From: Vibrio lentus
GTDB lineage: Bacteria > Pseudomonadota > Gammaproteobacteria > Enterobacterales > Vibrionaceae
Assembly (NCBI RefSeq): GCF_002875945.1
Contig: NZ_MCZK01000160.1
Location: 37,548 to 101,547, forward strand
Length of the DNA: 64,000 nt
Reading direction: 5' to 3'
Shown piece after piece: positions 16,034 to 25,117 of the stretch. Under the pieces are notes generated by a model that searched no databases, was not told the DNA's origin, and was given only the letters and a program-made list of their open reading frames with translations. The position numbers were made by a program, and so were the translations under genes. Position 1 is the first letter of the stretch. The number at the start of each line of letters is the position of its first letter.

Positions 16034-16593
16034 TGGGTCGTAGTAAGAAATCAAGAAAGCCGGGAGCACTTGGCGCTCCTGAACCTATGGTAACAAGAAA
16101 CCGTAGTGAATCTGATGTTGAAGGTCGTGAACGCAAGCGTGTTAAAAAGCGCAAAGGTCTTAAATCTGGCAGCCGTCACTCAGATGGTAGCGAAGCGAGA
16201 CAGCGTAAAGCTGCACAAGATCGTGACCCTCGTTTAGGCAGCAAGAAAAAAATTCCGCTGATTGTTGAGCCTGCTAAGAAGCCGACGAAACAAGAGCGTA
16301 AGCTATCTAACGAACAAGAGTTAGAGATGCTTGAGAATGATGCTCAACTGAACACATTGTTAGATCGTATCGAAAATGGTGAAAACCTAGGTGCTGGTCT
16401 ACAGAAGTTCGTTGATGAGAAACTTGATCGTATCGAACACCTAATGGGCCGTCTAGGTCTGCTAGAGCCAGAAGACGATGAAGAAGAGATCTTCGAAGAA
16501 GCTCCTGTTGTCGCTAAGAAGAAGAAAGCAAGCTCTGACGAAGACTTGTTGTCTCAATTCGAAGATATCGATTTAGACAGCTTTAAAGGTTAA
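16033..16593 (+). CDS. yihI: Der GTPase-activating protein YihI
   Basis: YihI stimulates GTP hydrolysis by Der (EngA) and so tunes 50S ribosome assembly. The 186-aa protein has the highly basic N-terminal half (GRSKKSRKPG, RKRVKKRKGLKSGSRH), a central helical segment (ELEMLENDAQLNTLLDRIE) and an acidic C-terminus with EPEDDEEE, as in the family. Its co-location with engB, another ribosome-assembly GTPase, and with hemN matches E. coli gene order. The ATG overlaps the preceding stop. Confidence 0.93.
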   Translation: MGRSKKSRKPGALGAPEPMVTRNRSESDVEGRERKRVKKRKGLKSGSRHSDGSEARQRKAAQDRDPRLGSKKKIPLIVEPAKKPTKQERKLSNEQELEMLENDAQLNTLLDRIENGENLGAGLQKFVDEKLDRIEHLMGRLGLLEPEDDEEEIFEEAPVVAKKKKASSDEDLLSQFEDIDLDSFKG

Positions 16594-16599
16594 GACGAA

Positions 16600-17088
16600 A
16601 TGAATGTAACCTTATTAGCAATTGCTGGTGGAATTATCATTCTCGGCTTGGGCTCTTATGCAGGTTACCTTCTACTTCAAGTGAAGAAGCAGACGGAGTT
16701 GCAAAAGCAGCATCAAGCACTTGCCATTGAAAAACGTAACGCAACGATTTACGACAACGTAAATACCTTGTGTTTAGCGGGTATTCAAGGCCAGTGTGAT
16801 TTACCTGAGATCAGTATCCGAGTGTGTATCATTATGGATAACGTTCAGGGTGATGAGCGTGTCGATTTTGATTCTGAATATCCTGCTCTTTCTGAGCTGT
16901 ACCATATCGTTAAAGATATGGCGCGCGGAGACGGAAGGCAGAAACTGACCAAGAAAGAACGCATGCAGCAGAATCTCACACGCCACAAGGCGGAGACTCG
17001 CTTGAATGATGCGGTTATCGAAGATTTGAAAAGGTTGCAGGAGAAGGTTAAGCCTCTCAACAATCAAATCAATATTCAGATGATCTAG
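16600..17088 (+). CDS. DUF2489 family membrane protein
   Basis: A 162-aa protein with one N-terminal membrane helix (about 3-24) and a helical cytoplasmic region containing the family segment RNATIYDNVNTLCLAGIQGQCDLPEISIRV. The C-terminal part is basic and coiled-coil-prone (KKERMQQNLTRHKAETRL). The function of DUF2489 is unknown. It begins 6 bp after yihI and is probably in the same transcript, a pairing that recurs in vibrios by my recollection. Confidence 0.82.
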   Translation: MNVTLLAIAGGIIILGLGSYAGYLLLQVKKQTELQKQHQALAIEKRNATIYDNVNTLCLAGIQGQCDLPEISIRVCIIMDNVQGDERVDFDSEYPALSELYHIVKDMARGDGRQKLTKKERMQQNLTRHKAETRLNDAVIEDLKRLQEKVKPLNNQINIQMI

Positions 17089-17386
17089 TCACTGAGACTT
17101 TTAATATAGAGGCTTGTTTAATACATGGTGTTTTTGAGACGCATTGTTCTTAATACACCTTATCTTTATAGATAGTGTTAAATGGGCCTTCTTACCTTTT
17201 GCACCTTTTTATTTCGGTGCATTGTTAGTGATCAAGCTAGCAGTTCTGAGTTTTTATCTGAAAAAAAGATTTTGTCTTGAAACGTCCTTACAAGTCGTGT
17301 GGCAAAATAACCCGTCTATATTTTAATGTATGTAAAATGATTTGAGAGACCTTAGGTTCTCGCGGATCTAAATTGGAATTACCGCT

Positions 17387-18778
17387 ATGTCGAGCAAGCC
17401 AGTAACAACGAATCAGCAAATCGTTTGGGATCAAGAAATCTTAAACAAGTATAACTATTCGGGACCTCGTTACACGTCATACCCAACTGCGTTGGAGTTT
17501 CATGAAGCGTTTACCGTCGCTGATTACGACATGGCGTGTACTCAGTACCCAGAGCGTCCTCTCTCTCTTTACGTACATATCCCATTCTGTCACAAGCTTT
17601 GTTACTACTGTGGTTGTAACAAGGTCATTACTCGTCACTCGCATAAAGCCGATGAGTACTTGGATGTGATCGAACATGAGATTCGTCAGCGTGCTTCTTT
17701 ACTGAATGGCCGCGAAGTGACTCAACTTCACTTCGGTGGTGGTACGCCAACATTCTTAACTAAAGCTCAAATTACCCGTTTGATGCTGATCCTACGTGAC
17801 GAGTTTAACTTTACGGCTGATGCTGAAATCAGTATCGAAGTTGACCCACGTGAAATTGAATTAGATGTCCTTGATCACCTGCGTAGCGAAGGTTTTAACC
17901 GCCTGAGTATTGGTGTTCAAGACTTCAACAAAGAAGTACAAAAGCTGGTTAACCGTGAGCAAGATGAAGAGTTCATCATCGCGATGGTTCAGCGTGCCAA
18001 AGAGCTGGGTTTCCGTTCAACCAACCTAGACTTGATCTACGGTCTACCAAAGCAGACTCAAGCGTTATTTGCTGAAACATTGAAGCAAGTGCTAGAGATG
18101 AAACCGGGTCGTTTATCGGTGTTTAACTACGCGCACATGCCGCAACTGTTTGCTGCGCAGCGTAAGATTAAAGATGAAGACTTACCTGAGCCGAAAGAGA
18201 AGATGGCTATCCTACAAGATACCATTGAGACTTTAACGGGCGCGGGCTACCAGTTCATTGGTATGGATCACTTTGCTTTACCAGAAGACGAGCTAGCCGT
18301 TGCACAGCGTGAAGGTATTCTGCATCGTAACTTCCAAGGCTACACGACCCAAGGTGAAGCTGACTTAGTGGGCTTTGGTGTTTCAGCTATCTCAATGGTC
18401 GGTGATGCCTATGCACAGAACCAGAAAGAGCTGAAGAAGTATTACGCTCAAGTGAATGACCTTCGCCACGCGCTTTGGAAAGGTGTTGCTCTAGACAGTG
18501 ACGACCTTCTACGTCGTGAAGTGATCAAGCAGCTTATCTGTAACTTCAAGCTTGATAAAACCATGATTGAATCTGAGTTCTCGGTTAACTTTAATCGTTA
18601 CTTCAAAGAAGATTTAGGGCTACTGCAAACCTTCGTTAACGATGAGTTGGTTGAAGTCGACGACAAAGAAATCCGCGTGACTCTACGTGGTCGCTTGTTG
18701 ATTCGTAATATCTGTATGTGTTTCGATAAATACCTACGTGCTAAGGCTCGCCAACAGCAGTTCTCTCGCGTGATCTAA
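17387..18778 (+). CDS. hemN: Oxygen-independent coproporphyrinogen III oxidase HemN
   Basis: This radical-SAM enzyme decarboxylates coproporphyrinogen III to protoporphyrinogen IX without oxygen. The 463-aa protein carries the iron-sulfur motif CHKLCYYCGC near residue 66, which supplies the CX3CX2C cluster ligands plus the extra Cys of HemN. The HFGGGTPTFL segment and the C-terminal HemN domain are also present. The upstream 298 bp contain no obvious FNR box that I could see. A terminator follows at 18803. Confidence 0.96.
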   Translation: MSSKPVTTNQQIVWDQEILNKYNYSGPRYTSYPTALEFHEAFTVADYDMACTQYPERPLSLYVHIPFCHKLCYYCGCNKVITRHSHKADEYLDVIEHEIRQRASLLNGREVTQLHFGGGTPTFLTKAQITRLMLILRDEFNFTADAEISIEVDPREIELDVLDHLRSEGFNRLSIGVQDFNKEVQKLVNREQDEEFIIAMVQRAKELGFRSTNLDLIYGLPKQTQALFAETLKQVLEMKPGRLSVFNYAHMPQLFAAQRKIKDEDLPEPKEKMAILQDTIETLTGAGYQFIGMDHFALPEDELAVAQREGILHRNFQGYTTQGEADLVGFGVSAISMVGDAYAQNQKELKKYYAQVNDLRHALWKGVALDSDDLLRREVIKQLICNFKLDKTMIESEFSVNFNRYFKEDLGLLQTFVNDELVEVDDKEIRVTLRGRLLIRNICMCFDKYLRAKARQQQFSRVI

Positions 18779-18802
18779 TCGCTCGATTGAGAATAGAAAC
18801 AT

Positions 18803-18832
18803 AAAAAATGCCAGCATCGTGCTGGCATTTTT
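18803..18832. terminator. Bidirectional rho-independent terminator
   Basis: AAAATGCCAGCA and TGCTGGCATTTT form a hairpin with a 3-nt loop, A-rich on the left and T-rich on the right. It follows hemN and lies about 60 bp beyond the stop of the convergent GGDEF-EAL gene. Confidence 0.88.
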
Positions 18833-18893
18833 GTATCTGTGTCTTGCTACCCTTAGAAGGCCTACCTGACTAGGTGACCTTCTCTTTGGTGCT

Positions 18894-21470
18894 TTATTTG
18901 TCCTTGGTATCTTGTTTAGCCTCAGCATTCTTTTGAATATTGATGAGGTCGGTTGGCCACTGATCAAACGGGACCGGCCGGCTGTATAAGAAGCCTTGTG
19001 CGAGCGGGCATTGCAGCTGTTTGAGCAAGTCAGCCTGCTGCTGAGTTTCCACACCTTCCGCAACCAAGTTCACCTTAAAACCTTTGGTTATGTTGACGAT
19101 AGCCGCAACGATTGAGCTGTCTAAGCTTTCTTGTTCGAGCTTACACACGAAGCTTCGATCAATTTTAAGGCAATCAAATGGCAGCTTCTGCAGGTAGGCA
19201 AGCGATGAATAACCGGTGCCAAAGTCATCAATCGCAATCGAAATCCCCAGTACTTTGAGTGTCAGCATGTTATCGATGATGGTCGGGTCGTTGTCGACGA
19301 TTCGCGACTCCGTGATCTCCAACGTCAGGTTTTGGGCGGGTAACTTGGTATCACGCAGCGTGTTTTTAACCAAGTCAATGAATCCGCTTTCACTCAGTTG
19401 GTCGACAGACAAGTTAACGTGAATAGAGAAGTCTTCGCTCCATTTCCCTGATTCGATCGCGATGGCAGTATCTCGACAAGACTTATGCAGAATTTGCTGA
19501 CCAATGTCGTAGATGAGCCCTGTCTCTTCCGCGAGTGGAATGAATTCCAATGGTGAGATAATGCCTTCATCAGTGATCCAGCGGGCTAGGGCTTCAGCGC
19601 CAATTGTTGAACCTGACTCTAGGTCGATAATAGGTTGATAAAAGGGTTCGAATTGTTGCAGTTCGATCGCTTTGTTGAGGCGGGCTAGCATCTTGGTTCG
19701 GTGCCTAGAGGCATTGCCCATTTCTGGACTGTAGATGCTGACACGCGCTTTATCCTGCTTGGCATTGCTCAGTGCAATACTGCTGTTGCGAAGCCATAGA
19801 GTAATGTCTTGGTCATTTGAAACGTGAACGACACCAATGGAGACCTTAATCACCACGCTTTCTGATTCCATGGAAAATGGCGAAGCAAAGGTTTGGAGTA
19901 GTCGGTTAGCAAGCAGCTGAACTTCATCGTCTTGAGTTACATTGGGTGCGTAAATCGCGAATTCATCGCCACCAGTACGAGCCAGCAAGTACTCCGTTGG
20001 CAGGATGCCACGCAATCGAGCGGCTGCGATGATCAGCAGTTGGTCGCCATTGTAATGGCCTAGACTGTCATTGATGTCGCGGAAACGATCGATACCAACC
20101 AAATAAAGCGTTCCTTCCTTTGTTTCGGTGCTTTTTTGGGCGGCATCAATAAAGCCTTCTCGGCTATACAATTTGGTTAGTGAGTCATAGGTCAGTTGAG
20201 ACTGTAATTGCTGGAAAGAGGCCTTTAAGTTGTTGGCCATCTCATTGAATGCTGCCACTAGCATGCTGGTTTCGTAGATATTCCCCGGTTTTGGCATGCT
20301 GCTATTCCAATCGCCATTGGCTAGGCGTTTTGCTGCGTCGGCGGTTGAGGTGATCGGTCGAATTACGCGGTTAAAGGCAATCAGCCCAGCGATGATGCCA
20401 ATACAGCTGAGCGCGAGTCCAAGTAGCCAGCTGTTTCTTTGGTTTTCTGGTAGTTCACCGAGCAGGTTGGACTCTGGGATCGACATGCCAATAAACCAAG
20501 TGATGCCATGCTCATCTTCAAAAGGTGTGAGCTGGTTGAAGTAGCGTTGTCCGTCGAGATTAAAGCTGAAACGTTGAACGCTCATGTTTTCAATCAAATG
20601 GAATTGGTCAACGTAGCTGGCACTCTCTCGTATGACGGGGTTAGCGCTTTCTGTTGCGAGGAGGCGTTGACCCTTGTGGGTCTTTCCAGTTCCCCAAGAC
20701 ACGACACTGCCACCTTCTGAGTGAGCAACTAAACGTTGTTGGTTGTCGATGATGTAGACAGAGGCATCGGTATTATTTTTCAGATCTCTCAAGAACGCGT
20801 TGAAGGTATTGATCTTGATATCACTGACAATGACCGCTTTAAATTCGTTGTCATCATAAATTGGCGCAAGGGCTGATAAGGTGATCTCTTGGCGTTCATC
20901 GGCATTGGCGTAAATGGGCGACCACGCGGCTTTTTTCTGGTTCACAACCGGCGTATACCAAGGACGTACTCTCGGATCATACCCTGAAATCACAGAACGA
21001 ATGTCTTCACTTATCTTGCTGCCACGGTAGATAACCAACTGATCTTGAGTGCGGTCATCCTGCACCATCAGGGTATAGCCATCGTTTGCTTCTTTACGAA
21101 AACCCACATAATTACCGTCTTCAGAACCAAAACCAATCACATCAAGTTGCGGAACTGCCGTGAAGTGATCGGAAAACTTATAAAGAATGTAATCTTGAAC
21201 CTTGCTGAGATTGCCAGCTTGGTAAAGGTGGTGATAGCCAATGTTGTGGCTTAGTGAGAGGTTAGCGTGAAACGGCTTTTCTAAAAATTCGGATAGGCTT
21301 TTATGAACATTGTCAGTGAGTGATGCTAGCTGACGTGCACTAATATCACTCACCATCTCTTTGTAGCTTTGTTTTTGAGTGAAAACCATTACGCCCATAG
21401 TGAACAGAAAAATCATCACGAATGGGAGAACCACCGCGGTTCTCAATGTAATTTGTGTTTTCAAAGACAT
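18894..21470 (-). CDS. Membrane sensor with GGDEF and EAL domains (cyclic di-GMP turnover)
   Basis: The 858-aa protein has a membrane helix near 11-31, a periplasmic Cache-type sensor (PWYTPVVNQKKAAWSPIY near 190), a second helix near 345-365, HAMP to about 420, GGDEF to about 590 and EAL to about 850. The cyclase site reads ARTGGDEFAIY, intact. The phosphodiesterase domain keeps GAEALARW, LEITES, DDFGTGYSSL, LKIDRSFV and AEGVET, so both activities are possible and phosphodiesterase activity is likely. The last 20 residues are polar. It faces hemN and lies downstream of glnG. Confidence 0.93.
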   Translation of the reverse strand: MSLKTQITLRTAVVLPFVMIFLFTMGVMVFTQKQSYKEMVSDISARQLASLTDNVHKSLSEFLEKPFHANLSLSHNIGYHHLYQAGNLSKVQDYILYKFSDHFTAVPQLDVIGFGSEDGNYVGFRKEANDGYTLMVQDDRTQDQLVIYRGSKISEDIRSVISGYDPRVRPWYTPVVNQKKAAWSPIYANADERQEITLSALAPIYDDNEFKAVIVSDIKINTFNAFLRDLKNNTDASVYIIDNQQRLVAHSEGGSVVSWGTGKTHKGQRLLATESANPVIRESASYVDQFHLIENMSVQRFSFNLDGQRYFNQLTPFEDEHGITWFIGMSIPESNLLGELPENQRNSWLLGLALSCIGIIAGLIAFNRVIRPITSTADAAKRLANGDWNSSMPKPGNIYETSMLVAAFNEMANNLKASFQQLQSQLTYDSLTKLYSREGFIDAAQKSTETKEGTLYLVGIDRFRDINDSLGHYNGDQLLIIAAARLRGILPTEYLLARTGGDEFAIYAPNVTQDDEVQLLANRLLQTFASPFSMESESVVIKVSIGVVHVSNDQDITLWLRNSSIALSNAKQDKARVSIYSPEMGNASRHRTKMLARLNKAIELQQFEPFYQPIIDLESGSTIGAEALARWITDEGIISPLEFIPLAEETGLIYDIGQQILHKSCRDTAIAIESGKWSEDFSIHVNLSVDQLSESGFIDLVKNTLRDTKLPAQNLTLEITESRIVDNDPTIIDNMLTLKVLGISIAIDDFGTGYSSLAYLQKLPFDCLKIDRSFVCKLEQESLDSSIVAAIVNITKGFKVNLVAEGVETQQQADLLKQLQCPLAQGFLYSRPVPFDQWPTDLINIQKNAEAKQDTKDK

Positions 21471-21577
21471 CTTTAGCTACAACTTTAGTGAATGGCATAC
21501 CTTAATTGTACCGACACTATTCAAACCAAGCGACCCTTTTTGGGTTAAAAAGTAGCTGCATCGAAAGTCATATCAGG

Positions 21578-22981
21578 TCAGTACAGTTCTTTGAGTTTAC
21601 GGGTTAGGGTGTTTCTTCCCCAGCCTAAAACCTTGGCAGCATCTTGTTTGTGACCATTGGTATGGTTGAGTGCAGCCTCTAGCAGTATACGTTCAAACTC
21701 TGGCAGAGCATAAGTCAGCAGCTCCTTTTCTCCTGAATCAAGCGCACACTTTGCCCAATTAGCCAGCAGTTGCTGCCAGTTATCACCAGAGCCTGAAGTG
21801 GTCACTACTTTCTCCTCCAATAACTCAGGAGGTAGATCTGAAGGTAATATTTCGCTACCGCTGGCCATCACAGTGAGCCAACGACAAATATTTTCCAGTT
21901 GACGCACGTTACCTGGCCAATTCAGTTGATTGAGTTTTAGGATCGTCTCTGGGTGCAGTGTTTTTACTTCTACACCGAGCTCTTCGGCGGCAGAGGCTAA
22001 GAAGTGATGAGTCAGTTTCTCAATATCTTGCTTACGTTCACGCAGCGCAGGAATATGGATTCGAATCACATTCAGTCGATGGAAAAGGTCTTCACGGAAA
22101 CCCCCTTCATGCACCAGTCGCTCTAAATCTTGGTGGGTTGCCGCAACAATACGTACATCAACCTTCACCGCAGAGTGACCGCCCACTCGATAAAATTGGC
22201 CATCCGACAAGACACGTAGCAAGCGGGTTTGAATATCGAGTGGCATATCCCCGATCTCATCCAAAAACAGGGTGCCGCCGTTGGCTTGTTCAAAGCGTCC
22301 TTGGCGAACACTGTTGGCTCCGGTAAAGGCGCCTTTCTCGTGGCCAAATAGCTCTGATTCGATCAAGTCTTTAGGGATAGCCGCCATGTTGAGGGCAATG
22401 AATGGCTTCTTTGCTCTTGGGCTGTGGCGATGTAAGGCGTGCGCGACTAACTCTTTACCCGTACCGGACTCACCATTAATGAGAACAGAAATAGACGAAC
22501 GAGACAAACGACCAATGGCGCGGAAAACTTCTTGCATCGCGGGCGCTTCGCCGATGATTTCGGGTGCGTTGGTCTCTTCGATCACTTCGCTGGCTTGTTC
22601 ACGCTTCTGTTCTTGACTGTGTGCGATTGCTCGTTCTACCAAAGTCAGCGTCTCATCGATATCAAACGGCTTCGGCAAATACTCAAAAGCCCCTTTCTGA
22701 TAAGCATTCACCGCAGCATCAAGATCAGAGTGCGCGGTCATGATGATCACTGGCAGGTCAGGAGAACGCTGGTGAACTTGATGCAACAGCTCAATCCCGT
22801 CAATGCCGGGCATGCGAATGTCCGACACCAAGACGTCTGGCGTTTCGCGTTCAAGCGCCAGCAGCACGCTCTCTGCGTCAGCAAATGTTTCACACTTAAT
22901 ATCCGCAGATGACAGCGTCTTTTCTACGACCCAGCGTATAGAACTGTCGTCATCGACGACCCAAACGTATCCCTTACTCAT
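21578..22981 (-). CDS. glnG: Nitrogen regulator NtrC
   Basis: NtrC is the sigma-54 activator for nitrogen-starvation genes, including glnA. The 467-aa protein has a receiver domain with phosphoacceptor D54 (VSDIRMPG), an AAA+ domain (Walker A GESGTGKE, sigma-54-contacting GAFTGA in KGAFTGANSVRQG, GGTLFLDEIGD) and a C-terminal Fis-type helix-turn-helix ending in KVLGWGRNTLTRKLKEL. It lies 110 bp downstream of glnL. NtrC-type DNA sites are seen at 24200 and 26709-26775. Confidence 0.97.
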   Translation of the reverse strand: MSKGYVWVVDDDSSIRWVVEKTLSSADIKCETFADAESVLLALERETPDVLVSDIRMPGIDGIELLHQVHQRSPDLPVIIMTAHSDLDAAVNAYQKGAFEYLPKPFDIDETLTLVERAIAHSQEQKREQASEVIEETNAPEIIGEAPAMQEVFRAIGRLSRSSISVLINGESGTGKELVAHALHRHSPRAKKPFIALNMAAIPKDLIESELFGHEKGAFTGANSVRQGRFEQANGGTLFLDEIGDMPLDIQTRLLRVLSDGQFYRVGGHSAVKVDVRIVAATHQDLERLVHEGGFREDLFHRLNVIRIHIPALRERKQDIEKLTHHFLASAAEELGVEVKTLHPETILKLNQLNWPGNVRQLENICRWLTVMASGSEILPSDLPPELLEEKVVTTSGSGDNWQQLLANWAKCALDSGEKELLTYALPEFERILLEAALNHTNGHKQDAAKVLGWGRNTLTRKLKELY

Positions 22982-23091
22982 AATTCAATTCCTTTGCAGC
23001 CAAATCTATTGTGATAATCATTGTTGTTTTTATTGTTCGGTATTCGTTGTTGCCGATGAAACGTTGTTTCCAGTGGGAATCAAGGCTTCGC

Positions 23092-24168
23092 TTATATCGG
23101 CAAATAAATCGTGAATGTGGTGTTACCTGGCCAGCTTTCAACGTCTATTTTTCCGTTGTGCTGATCGATCAGGTTTTGAGATATCGATAGCCCTAAACCA
23201 GTGCCACCTTCGCGCCCACTCACCATTGGGTAAAAGAGGGTATCTTTTAACTCATCCGGGATACCCGGACCGTTATCGCTGATCTCAATGCGAGCAGCGA
23301 GTTTGTGTCGCTTGCCATGGATATTGGCCTGATGCACCGTTCTGGTGCGGATGGTGATTTTACCGGACTCTTGCGCCTTCAAAATCTGTGCAGCGTTACT
23401 CACGATATTGAGCATGGCTTGTTCAACTTGAGCAGAGTCCATCACTATCGCTGGCAGGCTAGGGTCGTAATCTCTTTCGATGGCGAGTGTTGAGCCCGCT
23501 TCAAGCTCAACTAGCTGTCGAACTTTTTCTAAAATTTGATGAAGGTTCTCTTCGGTTTTTTTGCCTGGTTTTTGTGGACCAAGAAGACGGTCTACCAAGG
23601 CTCTCAAGCGATCGGCTTGTTCAATAATGATCTGCGTGTATTCATTAAGAGACTGATCTGGCAACATTTTTCCAAGCAGCTGCGCCGCTCCTCTTAAACC
23701 ACCTAATGGGTTTTTGATTTCATGAGCTAACCCGCGCACCAGTAGCTTCGCCGCTTGTTGTTGTGCGTGTTGGTTAAGCTCTTGGCTGAGTCGTCTTTGT
23801 TGGTCTATCTTGCGCATCTCTACTAATAGCAAGGTTTCACGCTGCCATGAAATAGGGCTTACGGTGACTTCTAACATCAGTGGACGGTTGTCGACGACAA
23901 AGGTAACGTCGCTGTCAGTAATGCTTTGGCCACTTTGTAGAGGCTGAGTGAGAAGCGCTAAGTCGAGGGAAGCATGTTGAATCAACTGGCTTAGTGGGTG
24001 ATCGACGATGCGTCTCGCGCTTTGAGAGAAGAGTTGTTCAGCCGCAGGGTTGGCGTATCGCACGAACAATTGCTCATCGAGCATCAAGGTCGCGGTCACC
24101 ATATTGTCGAGAATGGCGTTGGAAAGATGATGTGTATCTATGCTGTCGCTTTGGGCTGATCGATTCAC
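23092..24168 (-). CDS. glnL: Nitrogen sensor kinase NtrB
   Basis: NtrB phosphorylates NtrC under nitrogen limitation and, with PII, removes the phosphate under excess. The 358-aa soluble kinase has an N-terminal PAS domain (about 15-120), the H box with the phosphorylated His near 149 (GLAHEIKNPLGGLRGAAQLL), an N box (IVSNAAQIL) and G boxes DNGPGIPDE and GTGLGLSIS. An NtrC-type palindrome lies just upstream at 24200, as for the E. coli glnL promoter. glnG follows in the same direction. Confidence 0.96.
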   Translation of the reverse strand: MNRSAQSDSIDTHHLSNAILDNMVTATLMLDEQLFVRYANPAAEQLFSQSARRIVDHPLSQLIQHASLDLALLTQPLQSGQSITDSDVTFVVDNRPLMLEVTVSPISWQRETLLLVEMRKIDQQRRLSQELNQHAQQQAAKLLVRGLAHEIKNPLGGLRGAAQLLGKMLPDQSLNEYTQIIIEQADRLRALVDRLLGPQKPGKKTEENLHQILEKVRQLVELEAGSTLAIERDYDPSLPAIVMDSAQVEQAMLNIVSNAAQILKAQESGKITIRTRTVHQANIHGKRHKLAARIEISDNGPGIPDELKDTLFYPMVSGREGGTGLGLSISQNLIDQHNGKIDVESWPGNTTFTIYLPI

Positions 24169-24199
24169 TATTTCGTCCTTGAACTGGTGTTTTTCTCAC

Positions 24200-24216
24200 T
24201 GCACCAAATTGGTGCG
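24200..24216. promoter_or_regulatory. NtrC binding site upstream of glnL
   Basis: TGCACCAAATTGGTGCG is a near-perfect copy of the NtrC palindrome. It lies 32 bp before the glnL start on the minus strand. In E. coli NtrC represses the glnL promoter from such a site, which sets NtrB/NtrC levels when glnA is not being read through. Confidence 0.9.
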
Positions 24217-24336
24217 TAGCTAAGTTCAAGTATGGCGCATATCAACCAGAAGCTAAAGATAATTCATTAGAGTCGCTGAAAGCTGCTTCGATTAGGTGAA
24301 AAGTAGAGGAAATTCAGTCTCTTTTAACACATTGGC

Positions 24337-24900
24337 CTACTTGAGCGTCGCTCGATGTAAATACACGGTGACTGGACTAGTAGATGCAATAAGCTTGCCG
24401 CTTCTATGTGCTTGAATTGCAATGGTGTGAGTGCCTCGATCGATGCCTTTCAATTCCCAAGTTGGCTGGGTTTGCGGAGCACCATAACGACGACCATCGA
24501 GCATTAATTGCAACTGCTCACCAATACCTAATTTTCGGTTGAGTTCGATCTGAATGGGGATTAAGCCACGGTTGTTGCGGATGGTTTGATCATGTATGGG
24601 AGTCAGCATAGTAAGTGTTAGCTGAGCTGGTGCCTCGCGTTCCGCAGTTTTTGTTTCTCGCTGATTTTGGGCTGGCGTTGCCGTTTTAGATGTAGCTGCA
24701 GTGTCAACAGGCGTTGAGGCCTCAAATTTAGGGGCTGGCGCTGATGCTTGTACATCAGGCAGGCGAAGTGATTTAGCGCCTTGATCTGTAGGGGTATCAC
24801 TAAAGTGGAGTACGCCATCTTCATCCACCCAGGTATATACCGTTTGAGCAGAGCACGAGAATGCGGCTGTTAACCCGATTAGGAACAGTATGTTTTTCAT
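24337..24900 (-). CDS. DUF4124 domain-containing exported protein
   Basis: A 187-aa protein with a signal peptide (MKNILFLIGLTAAFSCSAQ) followed at once by the DUF4124 motif YTWVDEDGVLHFSDTP, a Pro/Ala/Thr-rich linker (about 50-85) and a C-terminal beta-sandwich-like region with LMLDGRRYG and GIDRGTHTIAIQAHR. The signal-peptide end SCSAQ has a Cys but no full lipobox context, so a soluble periplasmic form is likely. Placement between glnA and glnL recurs in vibrios and relatives by my recollection. The function is unknown. Confidence 0.88.
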   Translation of the reverse strand: MKNILFLIGLTAAFSCSAQTVYTWVDEDGVLHFSDTPTDQGAKSLRLPDVQASAPAPKFEASTPVDTAATSKTATPAQNQRETKTAEREAPAQLTLTMLTPIHDQTIRNNRGLIPIQIELNRKLGIGEQLQLMLDGRRYGAPQTQPTWELKGIDRGTHTIAIQAHRSGKLIASTSPVTVYLHRATLK

Positions 24901-25039
24901 ATCGTTAGCCTCTTTCCACCGTAAGGTGTTTTCACGTTTGGCGTTGGTTTTGTTATTGATTTTATTGTGTTTATAGCAACAGCCTCTGAGGGCTTTTGTT
25001 TAAGATATGGTACGAGGAAGGGGAGGTAGGGAGAATAGA

Positions 25040-25067
25040 AAAAAGGCCCACCTGCGAGGCGAGCCTA
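25040..25067 (-). terminator. Rho-independent terminator of glnA
   Basis: On the minus strand AGGCTCGCC and GGTGGGCCT form a GC-rich hairpin followed by six T. It separates glnA from the DUF4124 and glnLG genes, with read-through possible. Confidence 0.82.
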
Positions 25068-25117
25068 ATATTTTTCTAGAGTTTCTTACTTATTGCAGTA
25101 AGAAGACCGACTAAAAA

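Noticed and set aside
16801..17067. Minus-strand frames of 72-88 aa opposite the DUF2489 gene.
   Set aside because: They are antisense to a well-supported conserved gene and have no independent start signals.
17144..17326. A possible 60-aa hydrophobic protein between the DUF2489 gene and hemN.
   Set aside because: It would need a TTG start without a ribosome binding site, overlaps a competing short frame starting ATG at 17125, and shows no recognisable motif. The interval more likely holds the hemN promoter.
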